Numbered from the stretch's first letter, positions 27,138-36,525 are shown. The stretch is 54,292 bases of DNA from Bacteriovorax sp. BSW11_IV (GCF_000447755.1 NZ_AUNE01000055.1:1-54292), one strand, 5' to 3'. The notes: generated from the sequence alone by a model not told the origin. Numbers and translations: made by a program.

Positions 27138-28103
27138 ATGCAAGAAATTAGTATTTATATAAATGCAAAGTCGAGCACTTCGGATCGTTTTGATTGGCAA
27201 AAAGGCCTTGAAGAAGTTCTTTTTCGCTCTCAGCTCAATTTTAGAAGTCCCACCACGATTGCTGAATTAGAAGAAGGTCTAGAAAGTGATGCCAAAAGAG
27301 GTGTTGATTCTATTATCTCCATTGGTGGTGATGGCACAGTTAATACTATGATTCAAAAACTTGCGGGTACTAATTTAAATCTTTACGTTGCCCCAGGGGG
27401 AACGGCCAATGACCTTGCAAGCGAGCTTAATTCAAAGCGAGTAATGAAAGATCTTTCACATGTTGTTCGCGCCAAAAATACAAAAAAAATGGATCTCATC
27501 AATATTAATGGCCGCTATATGGCCACCAATGGTGGTATTGGTTTTGCGGCCAACGTTGCTGAAAAAATAAATGATCTAAGAAAGAAATTTCCGGCCTTTA
27601 AAAGACTTATGGGAGTTACGGGAAGGGCGATTTATCCCTTCATGGCCGCGAGCGAGTTTTTAAGTATTAATTATAAAATTTATGAATTTTATATTGAAAG
27701 TGAACAGTTCACAGGCAAAGTGAGATCCCCCCTTATTATGGTGAATAACCAGAAAACAATCGGGCAAACATTTGAAGTGGCACCACAGACTAAAAATGAT
27801 GATGGAAGCTTTAACGTGACTATTCTCACGCATAATAATAGAGCAAAACTTGCCAATTGTATGATTCGCCTTGCCAGCGGAGCTGATCCGGCCCTTGATC
27901 CAAATATTATTACTTTTGAAACGAAGAAAATGTCTATTACAAACCTAACTGATGAAAAACTATCTTTCTTTGGTGACGGTGAGGTTTTTGATAACCTACA
28001 AAATACTTCTCACTTTGAAATTAGTGTCCTTGAAAAAGGTCTTAATGTTTTTTATAACGATCTCGATCCCTATGCACAAGGGATGGAGGTTCATCTTTCA
28101 TGA
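27138..28103 (+). CDS. Diacylglycerol/sphingoid-base kinase family (YegS/LCB5-like) protein
   Basis: The 321-residue protein starts at the ATG at 27138 (a TTG lies 4 codons upstream; neither has a clear ribosome site). The lipid-kinase catalytic motif SIIGGDGTVNTMI-type sequence (GGDGTVN) is near residue 60, and the nucleotide loop APGGTANDLASEL near 85. The C-terminal region has FFGDGE, the strand that returns to the active site. It would phosphorylate a lipid alcohol such as diacylglycerol, a sphingoid base or a fatty alcohol glyceride on the membrane. It is the first gene of the plus-strand lipid operon, overlapping the next by ATGA, and diverges from the formyltransferase gene. Confidence 0.85.
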   Translation: MQEISIYINAKSSTSDRFDWQKGLEEVLFRSQLNFRSPTTIAELEEGLESDAKRGVDSIISIGGDGTVNTMIQKLAGTNLNLYVAPGGTANDLASELNSKRVMKDLSHVVRAKNTKKMDLININGRYMATNGGIGFAANVAEKINDLRKKFPAFKRLMGVTGRAIYPFMAASEFLSINYKIYEFYIESEQFTGKVRSPLIMVNNQKTIGQTFEVAPQTKNDDGSFNVTILTHNNRAKLANCMIRLASGADPALDPNIITFETKKMSITNLTDEKLSFFGDGEVFDNLQNTSHFEISVLEKGLNVFYNDLDPYAQGMEVHLS

Positions 28104-29128
28104 GAGACTTCCTCTTAACTGGTGCAAGCGGCCATATTGGTGAATCTGTTCTTAATCATCTTCATCTTGTAGATGATATTCGTCTTCATTGTCCCTTACG
28201 TCCAAATACATTTGATCGTCTATCTGAGAAGCTAAAAAGCAAATATCCGAGTGTTGAATTCTTTGCCTGTGAGCTTTCAGATATTGAATTAATCGAATAT
28301 ATGGAACAGAAATCTTTTGAAGGTATTATCCATATTGCTGGTCTATATGATTTAGATGCAAATAATGGAGATCTTTATTTGAGTAATGTTGTGGCGTCAA
28401 TGGGTTTAGTGAATGTTTGTAATCGGCTAAAAATATCTCGCTTCTTACATATTAGTACTGTTGCCGTGGCCGGTAGTATTAAGTCTGAATTAAAAGAATC
28501 TCCGCTTAAAAATAAAGACAAATTCTACAATGAATATGAACGAACAAAATATATGGCGGAGGATTTTATTGTTAATTCTCTCCATCCTGATTGTTCACTA
28601 ACAGTCATGAGACCGGGGATTGTTCTTGGTAGTAGTGATGCTTCAGTTCAAATTAAATTAGACGGTCCATATTTTGTTATTAATTACATTAATCAGTTCA
28701 AGAATATTTTAAAAAAATTATTCTTTCTTTATTTTCCCTATAATCCCATTAGTGTGATGCCTTTTTGTAATGTCGACATGGTTACTCAGGCGATCTGTTC
28801 ATGGATTGTTGAAAAGAAAGAGTATGAAAAATATTATAATATTGTTTTTAACAACAACCCTAATGTTGAAATTTTTCTGAAAGAAGTTCTTGCTGCTTTT
28901 GATATTCGTTTAAAACTTATACCAACTAGAAAGATTACACTTTTAAAAAAAGTTTTACCCTATGTGAATATACCAGCAAATCTTTATGATTATCTATTCT
29001 ATGGACCGACCATTTCTAATGAATTATTTCAACGAGATTTTTCAAAGGTTGCGACCAATTATGAAGATTACTTCGATTCTTTTATTAGTAATTATAAAGC
29101 ACAAAACAAAGGCCTAGCAGGTGAGTAA
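28100..29128 (+). CDS. SDR of the thioester-reductase / epimerase type
   Basis: An extended short-chain dehydrogenase of 342 residues. The nucleotide motif TGASGHIG is at residues 7-14, STVAVAG near 115 provides the catalytic Ser/Thr, and the YxxxK pair is in YERTKYMAE near 146. VMRPGIVLG is near 170. The pattern fits the NAD_binding_4/thioester-reductase and fatty-acyl-reductase branch as well as sugar epimerases. A C-terminal region of about 120 residues, hydrophobic and aromatic, may bind an acyl chain. It overlaps the kinase gene (ATGA) and the acyl-ACP reductase gene (8 bp), so it is likely to act on the aldehyde or keto product. Confidence 0.78.
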   Translation: MRDFLLTGASGHIGESVLNHLHLVDDIRLHCPLRPNTFDRLSEKLKSKYPSVEFFACELSDIELIEYMEQKSFEGIIHIAGLYDLDANNGDLYLSNVVASMGLVNVCNRLKISRFLHISTVAVAGSIKSELKESPLKNKDKFYNEYERTKYMAEDFIVNSLHPDCSLTVMRPGIVLGSSDASVQIKLDGPYFVINYINQFKNILKKLFFLYFPYNPISVMPFCNVDMVTQAICSWIVEKKEYEKYYNIVFNNNPNVEIFLKEVLAAFDIRLKLIPTRKITLLKKVLPYVNIPANLYDYLFYGPTISNELFQRDFSKVATNYEDYFDSFISNYKAQNKGLAGE

Positions 29129-31166
29129 AACAATTAAGCACCTTGTCTCTGTCTCTTTTGGGATGGAAGACTATAATTATGATAAAATTGTAGAATTTGG
29201 AGGTGAAAAATTTCGTATCACTCAATATTCAACCAATTTTAATCTCGATTCAACTCTAGCTCTTATAAAAAAATATGACGGTAATTGTGATGCTTTTTGT
29301 ATTTCAGGCATACCTTCGCAAATTACTTATGGAAAAAATAAGTATTTTACTCACCCTCAAAGTTCAAAAGTAAAGGCCAGTGCATTTGAAACTCCAATAT
29401 TTGATGGACAGGCCCTTAAAGATATTTATATCCCTTATGTTTTAAGAAAAGATATTGTGGCCCGCTCTAATTTTTATCAGGGTCAAAGCTTCGCACTCTA
29501 TTCAGGTGCCCTGTCGCGCAGAGAGGCCGAAGTCCTATCTGAGTCGGGAGTTTCTTTTACTTTGGCCGATATGTATTTCTTCTTAAAAATACCCAAACTA
29601 TTAAAGTCACTTTCTTCATTAAATCTTCTTATTGGTTCACTTGTTCCTTTTATGAAGAAAAAAACTCTAAGAAGAAGCCGATTATCATTATTTAGTACAA
29701 ACACTCCTAATATGAGTGAGTTTTTTAATAATGACGTTTTTGTCGGTACGGAAGCTTCATTTAACTATATCGATCTCACACACCTAAAAGGGAAATCTGT
29801 TGTTCTTGACATGGTAACTCCGCAGATTACTCGAAAATTTCAGGCAGCTGGTGTTGCAGATGTTTCTTCCCTCCTAGATCCAAGCATTGGTCTTGATGGC
29901 CTAAACTTTTCCATAATTGAGGCCCTAATTTACCTGCAGTCAAAGCAAAGTGAGCTTAGAGAAAAGGATATTTTAAGTTGGATTGAATCTCAAAATACTA
30001 AAGTTCACGCCATTGAACTCTCGCCAAAAAGTGTCGATGACAAATCGCGATTCGCGTTTATTATTCATCCTCTTTCTGGTGAATATTTACTGAAGCATCC
30101 ACTTCTTAGAAAACTTCCTCGCAGTAAGTTTATGACGAAAATGGCCGAAGATGCTTTTTCTTATATGCCTGGTTTTTACTATGGAAGTATTAAAAATATC
30201 ACTAGTAAAAAAAATGGTAAAACTGTAGAGGGTCTTGTTTACGCTGTGACTGAGACGCCTAAAAAATTAATGCAAAAAAATCCAGAGAGCGTTTATAAAA
30301 AACTTGTCTCTCTATCATATGATGCCAAAAACCATGGCGCTTCGATAATAGGTCTAGGAGCTTATACAAAGATTGTTGGTGATGCAGGGGTTACTGTAAA
30401 CAATAGAAGTCCAATACCTGTGACGACTGGTAATTCATTGTCGGCCTGCTCGACTTTGTGGGCAGCAAAATATGCGATTGATAAACTTGGTTTTGTTCCT
30501 AAGGAAGATGGCCGTTATCAAGGTCGTGCCATGGTCGTTGGTGCCACTGGTAGTATTGGGGCCGTGAGTGCGAAAGTATTGTGTAAGAATTGGAAAGAAA
30601 TTATTTTGGTTGCCCCAAGGGCCCATAAACTTCTTGAACTTAAAGAAGAAATTTTAAAGCTTTTTCCGGCAATGGAAATTCGTATCGGTACTAATCCTGA
30701 TGAGTTTTCTCATGAAACGGATCTCATTATTACAACGACCAGTGGTCAAGGGGAGAAAATTTTAGACATCTCTCAAGTTAAGGCCGGTGCCGTAATATGT
30801 GATGTCTCTCGCCCTTTTGATATTAGCAAAGAAGAGGCCTTAACCAGACCAGATGTTATGGTTGTGGCCTCGGGTGAAGTTCTTTTGCCTGGTGAAGTTG
30901 AAATGAAAATTGATATTGGCCTTGAGGGTGATATGGTTTATGCCTGTCTTGCTGAAACGGCACTATTGGCCCTAGAGGGCCGCTATGAATCTTTCACACT
31001 TTCGCGAAGAATCGATTATAATAAAGTTATTGAAATAGATCGCATGGCGCGTGAACATGGTGTTCGTTTGGCCACGATTATGGGTCATAATGGTGTGTTA
31101 ACGGACGAAGAATTTGATTTGTGTCGTGAGCATGCGCTAGTAAAAAGGGAGTCTACTTGTGACTAA
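29121..31166 (+). CDS. Long-chain acyl-ACP reductase (AAR) with extra N-terminal domain
   Basis: A GTG start yields 681 residues. The last 340 match cyanobacterial acyl-ACP reductase, which makes fatty aldehydes from acyl-ACP. Residues in order: AFIIHPLSGEYL near 310, NHGASIIGLGAYTKI near 405, VTTGNSLSA near 438, the NADPH loop VVGATGSIG near 473, and YACLAETALLALEGRY near 608, where Cys matches the acyl-thioester Cys of the cyanobacterial enzyme; RxxHGxxLA ends the domain. The first 300 residues are an additional domain starting KHLVSVSFGMEDYNYD, with DAFCISGIPSQI and TPIFDGQALKD, which from memory resembles proteins annotated as quinate 5-dehydrogenase. The normal AAR is about 340 residues, so this is a fusion. 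Confidence 0.85.
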   Translation: MSKTIKHLVSVSFGMEDYNYDKIVEFGGEKFRITQYSTNFNLDSTLALIKKYDGNCDAFCISGIPSQITYGKNKYFTHPQSSKVKASAFETPIFDGQALKDIYIPYVLRKDIVARSNFYQGQSFALYSGALSRREAEVLSESGVSFTLADMYFFLKIPKLLKSLSSLNLLIGSLVPFMKKKTLRRSRLSLFSTNTPNMSEFFNNDVFVGTEASFNYIDLTHLKGKSVVLDMVTPQITRKFQAAGVADVSSLLDPSIGLDGLNFSIIEALIYLQSKQSELREKDILSWIESQNTKVHAIELSPKSVDDKSRFAFIIHPLSGEYLLKHPLLRKLPRSKFMTKMAEDAFSYMPGFYYGSIKNITSKKNGKTVEGLVYAVTETPKKLMQKNPESVYKKLVSLSYDAKNHGASIIGLGAYTKIVGDAGVTVNNRSPIPVTTGNSLSACSTLWAAKYAIDKLGFVPKEDGRYQGRAMVVGATGSIGAVSAKVLCKNWKEIILVAPRAHKLLELKEEILKLFPAMEIRIGTNPDEFSHETDLIITTTSGQGEKILDISQVKAGAVICDVSRPFDISKEEALTRPDVMVVASGEVLLPGEVEMKIDIGLEGDMVYACLAETALLALEGRYESFTLSRRIDYNKVIEIDRMAREHGVRLATIMGHNGVLTDEEFDLCREHALVKRESTCD

Positions 31167-32253
31167 AAAGTATTTTAGCGAGCTAAATTACAGTCTAGGT
31201 AATGAAGATACACGCCTTGAAGTGGCCATGGTGAAAAAACTTTCGCCTAAAAATATTTTCGCAATTGCTGGATGTGGGTCCCGCGCTTTACCATTGGTTT
31301 TAGATGGCGTTAAAAGACTCGTTTGTGCAGATGTCTCACAAAATCAGCTCTACATCACAGAACTTCGTCGTGAGACCATTCGCCATTTTACTTTTCAAGA
31401 TTTTCTTTTATTTTGGGGTTTTCCCCCTTATGGCTCATATGATTATTCTCACAAAAGACGTGAGCTTTTCTATACCTTGAGTCTGTCAGATGAGGCCAAC
31501 GTCTATTTTTTAGAATTATTCAAAGATAATGGCTGGAAGTCGATCCTTTACTTAGGTAAGTGGGAGAAGACGTTTAAGGTTCTCGCAAAAATTAATCGTT
31601 CAATTTTAGGTAAAAATTATGATCGCATTTTCAATTTTTATCATATTGGTGATCAGGCCCGATATTATGAGAATGATTTTCCATTTAAGAAATGGCAAAT
31701 GGTGCTCTTTGTTTTAGGTAATAAAGCGATGTTTAATGCTCTTTTATATAAGGGAGACTTTATTAAAAAGAACGTTTCCGAGAGCTACCTTGATTATTAT
31801 CAAAATGCTTTTGAACACCTTATGACTGAACAGCTGGCCCGCGAAAGTTATTTCATGCATCTTTGTTTTTTCGGTGAAATCTCTCATGCTGATGGTAATC
31901 CTGTCGAGGCCACTGAGGAAAACTTTAATACTGTTAAAAAGAATCTCGCAGAGGCAAAAGTCGATTTAGTGGCCACAGATATGGTGAGTGCCATTAAAAA
32001 TGAAGGGCCTTTTGACTTTTTGTCTTTATCTGATGTTCCAAGTTATTTTGCAGGGGATCTCGAGAAGAATTTTCTCCAAGATATAAGGCCAGGTTTGGCC
32101 CCTGGGGCCGTTTTAGTGATTCGCTCATACCTTCGTATACCTGAGGCCGATGAATCGGGCTTTGTGGATATTACGCCTCAGTTTGGACCTGAGATATTCG
32201 ATGAAAAGGTTCAAATGTATAAAGTTAAAGTTTTAAAATTTACTGGTGAATAA
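31159..32253 (+). CDS. BtaA-like (DUF3419) aminocarboxypropyl transferase
   Basis: The 364-residue protein starts at GTG 31159, inside the end of the reductase gene. Its first part is ELNYSLGNEDTRLEVAM, then FAIAGCGSRALPLVLDG (SAM loop) and VCADVSQNQLYITELRRETI, matching the BtaA/DUF3419 pattern of Y-x-x-x-W/N-EDxRL, a Gly-rich loop, then D-x-x-x-x-Q. The later SDVPSYF matches the SD motif of the family. BtaA transfers the 3-amino-3-carboxypropyl group of SAM to diacylglycerol in betaine lipid synthesis. No BtaB methyltransferase is adjacent, so the product may stay a homoserine-type lipid or a different acceptor may be used. It ends the plus operon before a terminator. Confidence 0.78.
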   Translation: MTKKYFSELNYSLGNEDTRLEVAMVKKLSPKNIFAIAGCGSRALPLVLDGVKRLVCADVSQNQLYITELRRETIRHFTFQDFLLFWGFPPYGSYDYSHKRRELFYTLSLSDEANVYFLELFKDNGWKSILYLGKWEKTFKVLAKINRSILGKNYDRIFNFYHIGDQARYYENDFPFKKWQMVLFVLGNKAMFNALLYKGDFIKKNVSESYLDYYQNAFEHLMTEQLARESYFMHLCFFGEISHADGNPVEATEENFNTVKKNLAEAKVDLVATDMVSAIKNEGPFDFLSLSDVPSYFAGDLEKNFLQDIRPGLAPGAVLVIRSYLRIPEADESGFVDITPQFGPEIFDEKVQMYKVKVLKFTGE

Positions 32254-32256
32254 AAA

Positions 32257-32286
32257 AAGGCCTCCCAATGGGAGGCCTTATTATTT
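32257..32286. terminator. Bidirectional terminator between lipid operon and nrdA
   Basis: Perfect 10-bp stem AAGGCCTCCC (32257-32266) / GGGAGGCCTT (32270-32279) with a 3-base loop. On minus it has a long T-run and ends nrdA; on plus it ends the lipid operon. Confidence 0.93.
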
Positions 32287-32301
32287 GCATAGCTTTTTGA
32301 A

Positions 32302-34659
32302 TTATGATCCACACATCTCGCATGACTCTGGATTATCCAGTGAACATACAAGTGCTGCCATATTTTCTTCTACAGTCTTTTTCTTGTTTTCAACTGTGAA
32401 CTTAACAGCGTTAACAGCAGCGCGTGATCTCAGGTAGTACATACCTGTCTTTAGACCAGCTTTCCAAGAATAGAAGTGCATAGAAGAAAGCTTACCAAAG
32501 TTAGGGTCTTGCATGTGAACGTTTAATGATTGTCCTTGGTCGATGAATGGTGCACGACCTGCTGACATGTCAATTACAGCTCTTTGCTTAATTTCCCAAA
32601 CAGTTTTATATAGCTCTTTTAGATCCTCAGGAATTGCTTGAATACTTTGAATTGAACCATTGTTTGCAATGATTTCAGTTCTGATTTCTTCATTCCATAG
32701 ACCAGCTTCAATTAAATCTCTTACTAGGTATTTGTTAACAACGGCAAACTCACCAGAAAGAACACGTCTAACATAAATATTAGAAGTGATCGGCTCAAAA
32801 CACTCGTTGTTTCCAAGAATTTGAGAAGTTGATGCTGTTGGCATTGGAGCAACAAGTAGAGAGTTTCTTACTCCGTGCTCAAGTACTTCGCTTCTTAGTG
32901 CTTCCCAGTTCCAACGACCACTTTGTGGTTTTACACCCCAAAGATCAAATTGGAATTGACCTTGAGAAATTGGAGAACCTTGGAAAGTCTCGTAAGCACC
33001 ATCTTTGATCGCCATATCTTTTGAAGCTGTTACCGCTGCAAAGTAGATTGTTTCAAAGATGTCGTTATTTAGTGTAAGGGCCGCTTCAGACTCGAATGGA
33101 AGTCTCATCATAAAGAATGTATCAGCAAGACCTTGAACACCAAGACCAATTGGTCTGTGTCTCATATTTGAGTTACGGGCTTCAATTACTGGGTAGTAGT
33201 TGATGTCGATAACTCTGTTAAGGTTTTGAGTCATTCTGTAAACGATATTGTATAGACCCTCGAAATCGTAAACAGGCTTTCCTTCTTCAATTTTAACAAA
33301 TTTGTTAAGAGCAACTGAAGCAAGGTTACAAACTGCAACTTCATCTGGTGAAGTATATTCCATGATTTCTGTACAAAGGTTAGATGACTTAATCGTACCA
33401 AGATTTTTTTGGTTTGATTTTTCGTTAACTGAATCTTTGTAAAGCATGTATGGGTAACCAGTTTCAATTTGTGATTCAAGAACAGCAAACCATAGGTCTT
33501 GAGCACGAACTGTCTTTTTACCTTTTCCTTCTTTTTCATAACGAGTGTATAGAGCATCAAATTCAGCCCCATAACAGTCTGATAGACCTGGACACTCGTG
33601 AGGACACATAAGAGTCCATGGACCATCTTCTTCAACACGCTTCATGAATAGGTCTGGAATCCAAAGACCGTAAGAAAGATCTCTTGCTCTTTGCTCTTCC
33701 GCACCTGTGTTTTTTCTTAGTTCTAAGAAATCATGAATATCTGCGTGCCATGGCTCAAGGTAAATCGCAAATGAACCTTTACGCTTACCACCACCTTGGT
33801 CTACATATCTAGCAGTGTCGTTGAATACTTTAAGCATTGGAACAATACCGTTACTTGTTCCGTTAGTTCCTTTGATGAAAGAACCTTTTGCTCTAATATT
33901 GTGGATAGACACCCCAATACCACCGGCCGATTGAGAAATAAGCGCCGTTTGCTTTAGAGTATCGTAAATACCTTCAATAGAGTCACCTTTCATTGTCAGA
34001 AGGAAACAGCTTGAAAGTTGTGGCTTGTTTGTTCCAGAGTTAAATAGTGTCGGAGTTGCGTGAGTAAAAAGCTTCTTCGACATACCTGTGTAAGTTTCAA
34101 GGGCCGCATCAAGATCATTCATGTGCATACCAACAGAAACTCTCATTAGCATTTGACCTGGTCTTTCAACAATTTTACCGTCCATTTTTAGGAGGTATGA
34201 TTTCTCAAGTGTTTTGAAACCGAAGTAATCGTAGCTAAAATCTCTTTTATCAACAATTGCTTTATCAAGTCTTTCTGCGTTTGCCATAACTGTTTCGTAA
34301 AGTTCTTTAGAAACTAGGGGAGCGTGCTCACCGTTAGCTGGGTTTACGAAGCTGTACATAGCTTTAATATTTTCAGAGAAGCATCCCTTTGTTTCTTTGT
34401 GTAGGTTAGAAACAGCTATTCTACCAGCAAGGATAGAGTAGTCTGGGTGCTTCGTCGAAAGATAGGCCGCAGTCTCAGCAGCAAGCTTATCTAGCTCTTG
34501 AGTTGTGATTCCGTCGTAGATTCCTTCGATTACTTTTTGAGTAATAAGAGTCGGGTCTACAAAATTTCTGTCTAATTTGAATGATAGAGCTTCAATTCTA
34601 TCAGTAATTTTATCAAATTTGATTGGCTCTCTTTCACCACTTCTTGTTATAACGTACAT
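32302..34659 (-). CDS. nrdA: Ribonucleoside-diphosphate reductase, large subunit (class Ia)
   Basis: This reduces ribonucleotides to deoxyribonucleotides. The 785 residues carry an N-terminal ATP-cone ([17 protein letters not shown]) and the full catalytic set: [19 protein letters not shown] near 217, [11 protein letters not shown] and CNLASVALN, and [12 protein letters not shown]-type [15 protein letters not shown] near 605. The C-terminus ends ESCEMCGS, the redox-active Cys pair. Long stretches match eukaryotic RRM1 as I recall it, for example [20 protein letters not shown] and IDINYYPV. It follows nrdB by 3 bp. GGCC sites are rare here (about four in 2.4 kb), in contrast to neighbours. Confidence 0.97.
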   Translation of the reverse strand: MYVITRSGEREPIKFDKITDRIEALSFKLDRNFVDPTLITQKVIEGIYDGITTQELDKLAAETAAYLSTKHPDYSILAGRIAVSNLHKETKGCFSENIKAMYSFVNPANGEHAPLVSKELYETVMANAERLDKAIVDKRDFSYDYFGFKTLEKSYLLKMDGKIVERPGQMLMRVSVGMHMNDLDAALETYTGMSKKLFTHATPTLFNSGTNKPQLSSCFLLTMKGDSIEGIYDTLKQTALISQSAGGIGVSIHNIRAKGSFIKGTNGTSNGIVPMLKVFNDTARYVDQGGGKRKGSFAIYLEPWHADIHDFLELRKNTGAEEQRARDLSYGLWIPDLFMKRVEEDGPWTLMCPHECPGLSDCYGAEFDALYTRYEKEGKGKKTVRAQDLWFAVLESQIETGYPYMLYKDSVNEKSNQKNLGTIKSSNLCTEIMEYTSPDEVAVCNLASVALNKFVKIEEGKPVYDFEGLYNIVYRMTQNLNRVIDINYYPVIEARNSNMRHRPIGLGVQGLADTFFMMRLPFESEAALTLNNDIFETIYFAAVTASKDMAIKDGAYETFQGSPISQGQFQFDLWGVKPQSGRWNWEALRSEVLEHGVRNSLLVAPMPTASTSQILGNNECFEPITSNIYVRRVLSGEFAVVNKYLVRDLIEAGLWNEEIRTEIIANNGSIQSIQAIPEDLKELYKTVWEIKQRAVIDMSAGRAPFIDQGQSLNVHMQDPNFGKLSSMHFYSWKAGLKTGMYYLRSRAAVNAVKFTVENKKKTVEENMAALVCSLDNPESCEMCGS

Positions 34660-34662
34660 TTT

Positions 34663-35631
34663 TTAGAACTCCGCATCTAATGTAAAAGTTTGTTGTTGTT
34701 TGTCCCCAAGAACACCTGGTCTTTGGTACTCAGATACTCTTTTTTCGAAGAAGTTTGTTTTTCCTTCTAAAGAGATAAGCTCCATCCAATCAAATGGATT
34801 CGCAGTACCGTAAACTTTCTTACAACCAAGTCTTTCTAGCCAGTAGTCGGCCACAAACTCAATGTACTTGGCCATCATGTCAGCGTTCATACCAATAAGT
34901 GATACTGGTAGGGCCTCAGTGATGAATTCTTTTTCAATTTCTACGGCCTCAGTAAGAATCTGAGTGATTGTTTCTTTAGTTGCTTGTTCTTCTTCTGATA
35001 GAAGTGAGTGGATCAAACAAGCGAATTCGCAGTGAAGACCTTCGTCTCTCGAAATAAATTCGTTAGAAGTACAAAGACCTGGCATTAGTCCACGTTTTTT
35101 CAACCAATAGATAGAACAGAAAGAACCTGAGAAGAAGATACCTTCTACTGCTGCAAAACCTACAAGTCTTTCTGCAAATTTGTTTTTAGAACCAATCCAT
35201 TTCATGGCCCATTTTGCTTTCTTAGAAACACAGTCAAAGTGTTCTACGGCGTGGAAGAGTTTGTCTTTTTGAACCGCGTCTTTAACATAAGTGTCAATTA
35301 GAAGTGAGTATGTTTCTGAGTGGATATTTTCCATGGCTATTTGGAAACCATAGAAGCATCTCGCCTCAGGAATTTGAACGTCGTTGTAAAAACGAAGAGC
35401 AAGGTTTTCATTCACGATACCGTCACTCGCTGCAAAGAATGCTAGAACGTGAGTAATGAAATGCTTCTCGTTGTCGTTAAGCTTTTCCCAGTCTGCAAGA
35501 TCTGGAATCAGGTCGATTTCTTCTGCTGTCCAGAATACTGCCATGTGTTTTTTGTACATTTCCCAGATTGATTGGTATTTAATTGGGAAAAGAACAAAGC
35601 GGTCTTCATTTGGAGCTAAAATTGGATCCAC
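34663..35631 (-). CDS. nrdB: Ribonucleoside-diphosphate reductase, small subunit (class Ia)
   Basis: The 322-residue radical-bearing subunit starts at a GTG (35631) with a strong AAGGAGG site. It is of the eukaryotic R2 type: [20 protein letters not shown] at the N-terminus, [17 protein letters not shown], and [16 protein letters not shown] near 120, where the Tyr corresponds to the radical-bearing Tyr (so it is not the Tyr-less class Ic). Iron ligands lie in [10 protein letters not shown] and [11 protein letters not shown]. The C-terminus FTLDAEF is the docking tail for the large subunit. nrdB precedes nrdA in the operon, which probably starts about 350 bp upstream at candidate NrdR boxes. 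Confidence 0.97.
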   Translation of the reverse strand: MDPILAPNEDRFVLFPIKYQSIWEMYKKHMAVFWTAEEIDLIPDLADWEKLNDNEKHFITHVLAFFAASDGIVNENLALRFYNDVQIPEARCFYGFQIAMENIHSETYSLLIDTYVKDAVQKDKLFHAVEHFDCVSKKAKWAMKWIGSKNKFAERLVGFAAVEGIFFSGSFCSIYWLKKRGLMPGLCTSNEFISRDEGLHCEFACLIHSLLSEEEQATKETITQILTEAVEIEKEFITEALPVSLIGMNADMMAKYIEFVADYWLERLGCKKVYGTANPFDWMELISLEGKTNFFEKRVSEYQRPGVLGDKQQQTFTLDAEF

Positions 35632-35986
35632 AATGCCTCCTTACGTGTGTCTCTAATGTCTGTGTATCTCATTAATTTTGTCGTGTGTGTAGTTGACTGA
35701 AAGAGTTGGTTGCTGTTGTGTTTTTTCGCAATCTTAATTTTTTCTAGTCATAGGAAAAGAGTAGCAGGAGATCACAATTTTTCAACGATAAAAGTCTGAG
35801 AAATTGTATGTGCATAGGGTTAAGTTAAAAATAAATTTTTATTTTTCCCTTTACATGCTCTAAACCCCTGTATTTATCGGTATTGCAAGCATTATTATTT
35901 TTTTATTAGCACTGTAAAAATTTTTTAAAATTTCCTTACTTTGTTCAATATTTAGGCGTTTTCGGTGCGTCTAGCGCATTGTGTTT
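35632..35986 (-). other. Long AT-rich leader region upstream of nrdB
   Basis: No convincing gene is seen on either strand in these 355 bases. They lie between nrdB and the candidate NrdR boxes. If transcription starts at the boxes, this is an unusually long 5' leader; I see no recognisable riboswitch. A second promoter within it cannot be excluded. Confidence 0.5.
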
Positions 35987-36035
35987 ATACAATATGTAGA
36001 GGTGGCGCAAGGTGTAAGGGCACTAGATATTGTGT
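35984..36035 (-). promoter_or_regulatory. Two candidate NrdR boxes with overlapping promoter
   Basis: Comparison with the NrdR consensus acaCwAtATaTwGtgt gives a strong match (14 of 16) at 36020-36035, GCACTAGATATTGTGT, and a weaker one (12 of 16) at 35987-36002, ATACAATATGTAGAGG. They start 33 bp apart, about three helical turns, as expected for paired NrdR boxes. A minus-strand TATAAA (35989-35984) overlaps the weaker box, with CTTGCG 16 bases upstream as a possible -35. Repression of nrdBA by NrdR is the expected function. Confidence 0.6.
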
Positions 36036-36129
36036 TGTCCAAGTTTTGAAGGGCCCAATTTGAAGAAAATTAAACCCTGCGAAATAAAAACCGATGAGAC
36101 AATTAACCAAAACCTGAAGGATGAAGTTA

Positions 36130-36525
36130 ATGGAAAGGCCAGACTTAATTATCGTTGATGATGACAAATTTATGGGCAAAGTTTTTAGTTCAATGCTCAA
36201 AGATCACAAGTTAAATTATACTTTTTTCAGTGATCCAGAACTGGCCCTCGCCGCTATTTTAGAGCATAGACCAAAGTGTGTTCTCATTGATTTCAATATG
36301 CCTGTTCTAAACGGTCAAGACTTAATCGTTAAACTTAGTGAAAATCATATTTTTCAACATTCTTCCATTTATCTCATCACAGCTGATTCCCTTACACAAA
36401 TGGATAAGGTGCGAATGATGACTCTTGGTTTTGAAAAGATTATTGATAAGAATTCATTACAAAAAGATACTTTTTTGGATGCTCTTAGCGAAGTTTTAGG
36501 CGAAGTTGAGAAGAAGGCCTCTTAG
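36130..36525 (+). CDS. Stand-alone response regulator receiver
   Basis: The ATG at 36130 is preferred because AAGGA lies 8 bases upstream; the in-frame ATG at 36121 abuts that site. The 131 residues form one receiver domain and no output domain. The acidic pair is in LIIVDDDKFM, the phospho-Asp in VLIDFNMPVLNGQ near 52, Thr in YLITADSLT near 81 and the Lys in KIIDKNSLQ near 104. It may act by protein contact like CheY or Spo0F. The partner cannot be inferred from the neighbours (nrdBA divergent, recombinase convergent). Confidence 0.88.
   Translation: MERPDLIIVDDDKFMGKVFSSMLKDHKLNYTFFSDPELALAAILEHRPKCVLIDFNMPVLNGQDLIVKLSENHIFQHSSIYLITADSLTQMDKVRMMTLGFEKIIDKNSLQKDTFLDALSEVLGEVEKKAS

Noticed and set aside
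19674-32286. The cluster as a complete OleABCD olefin pathway
   Set aside because: No thiolase OleA is present. Only the hydrolase-ligase fusion resembles Ole proteins.
34663-35631. NrdB as a Tyr-less class Ic subunit
   Set aside because: The radical-bearing Tyr is present in the HSETYSLL segment.
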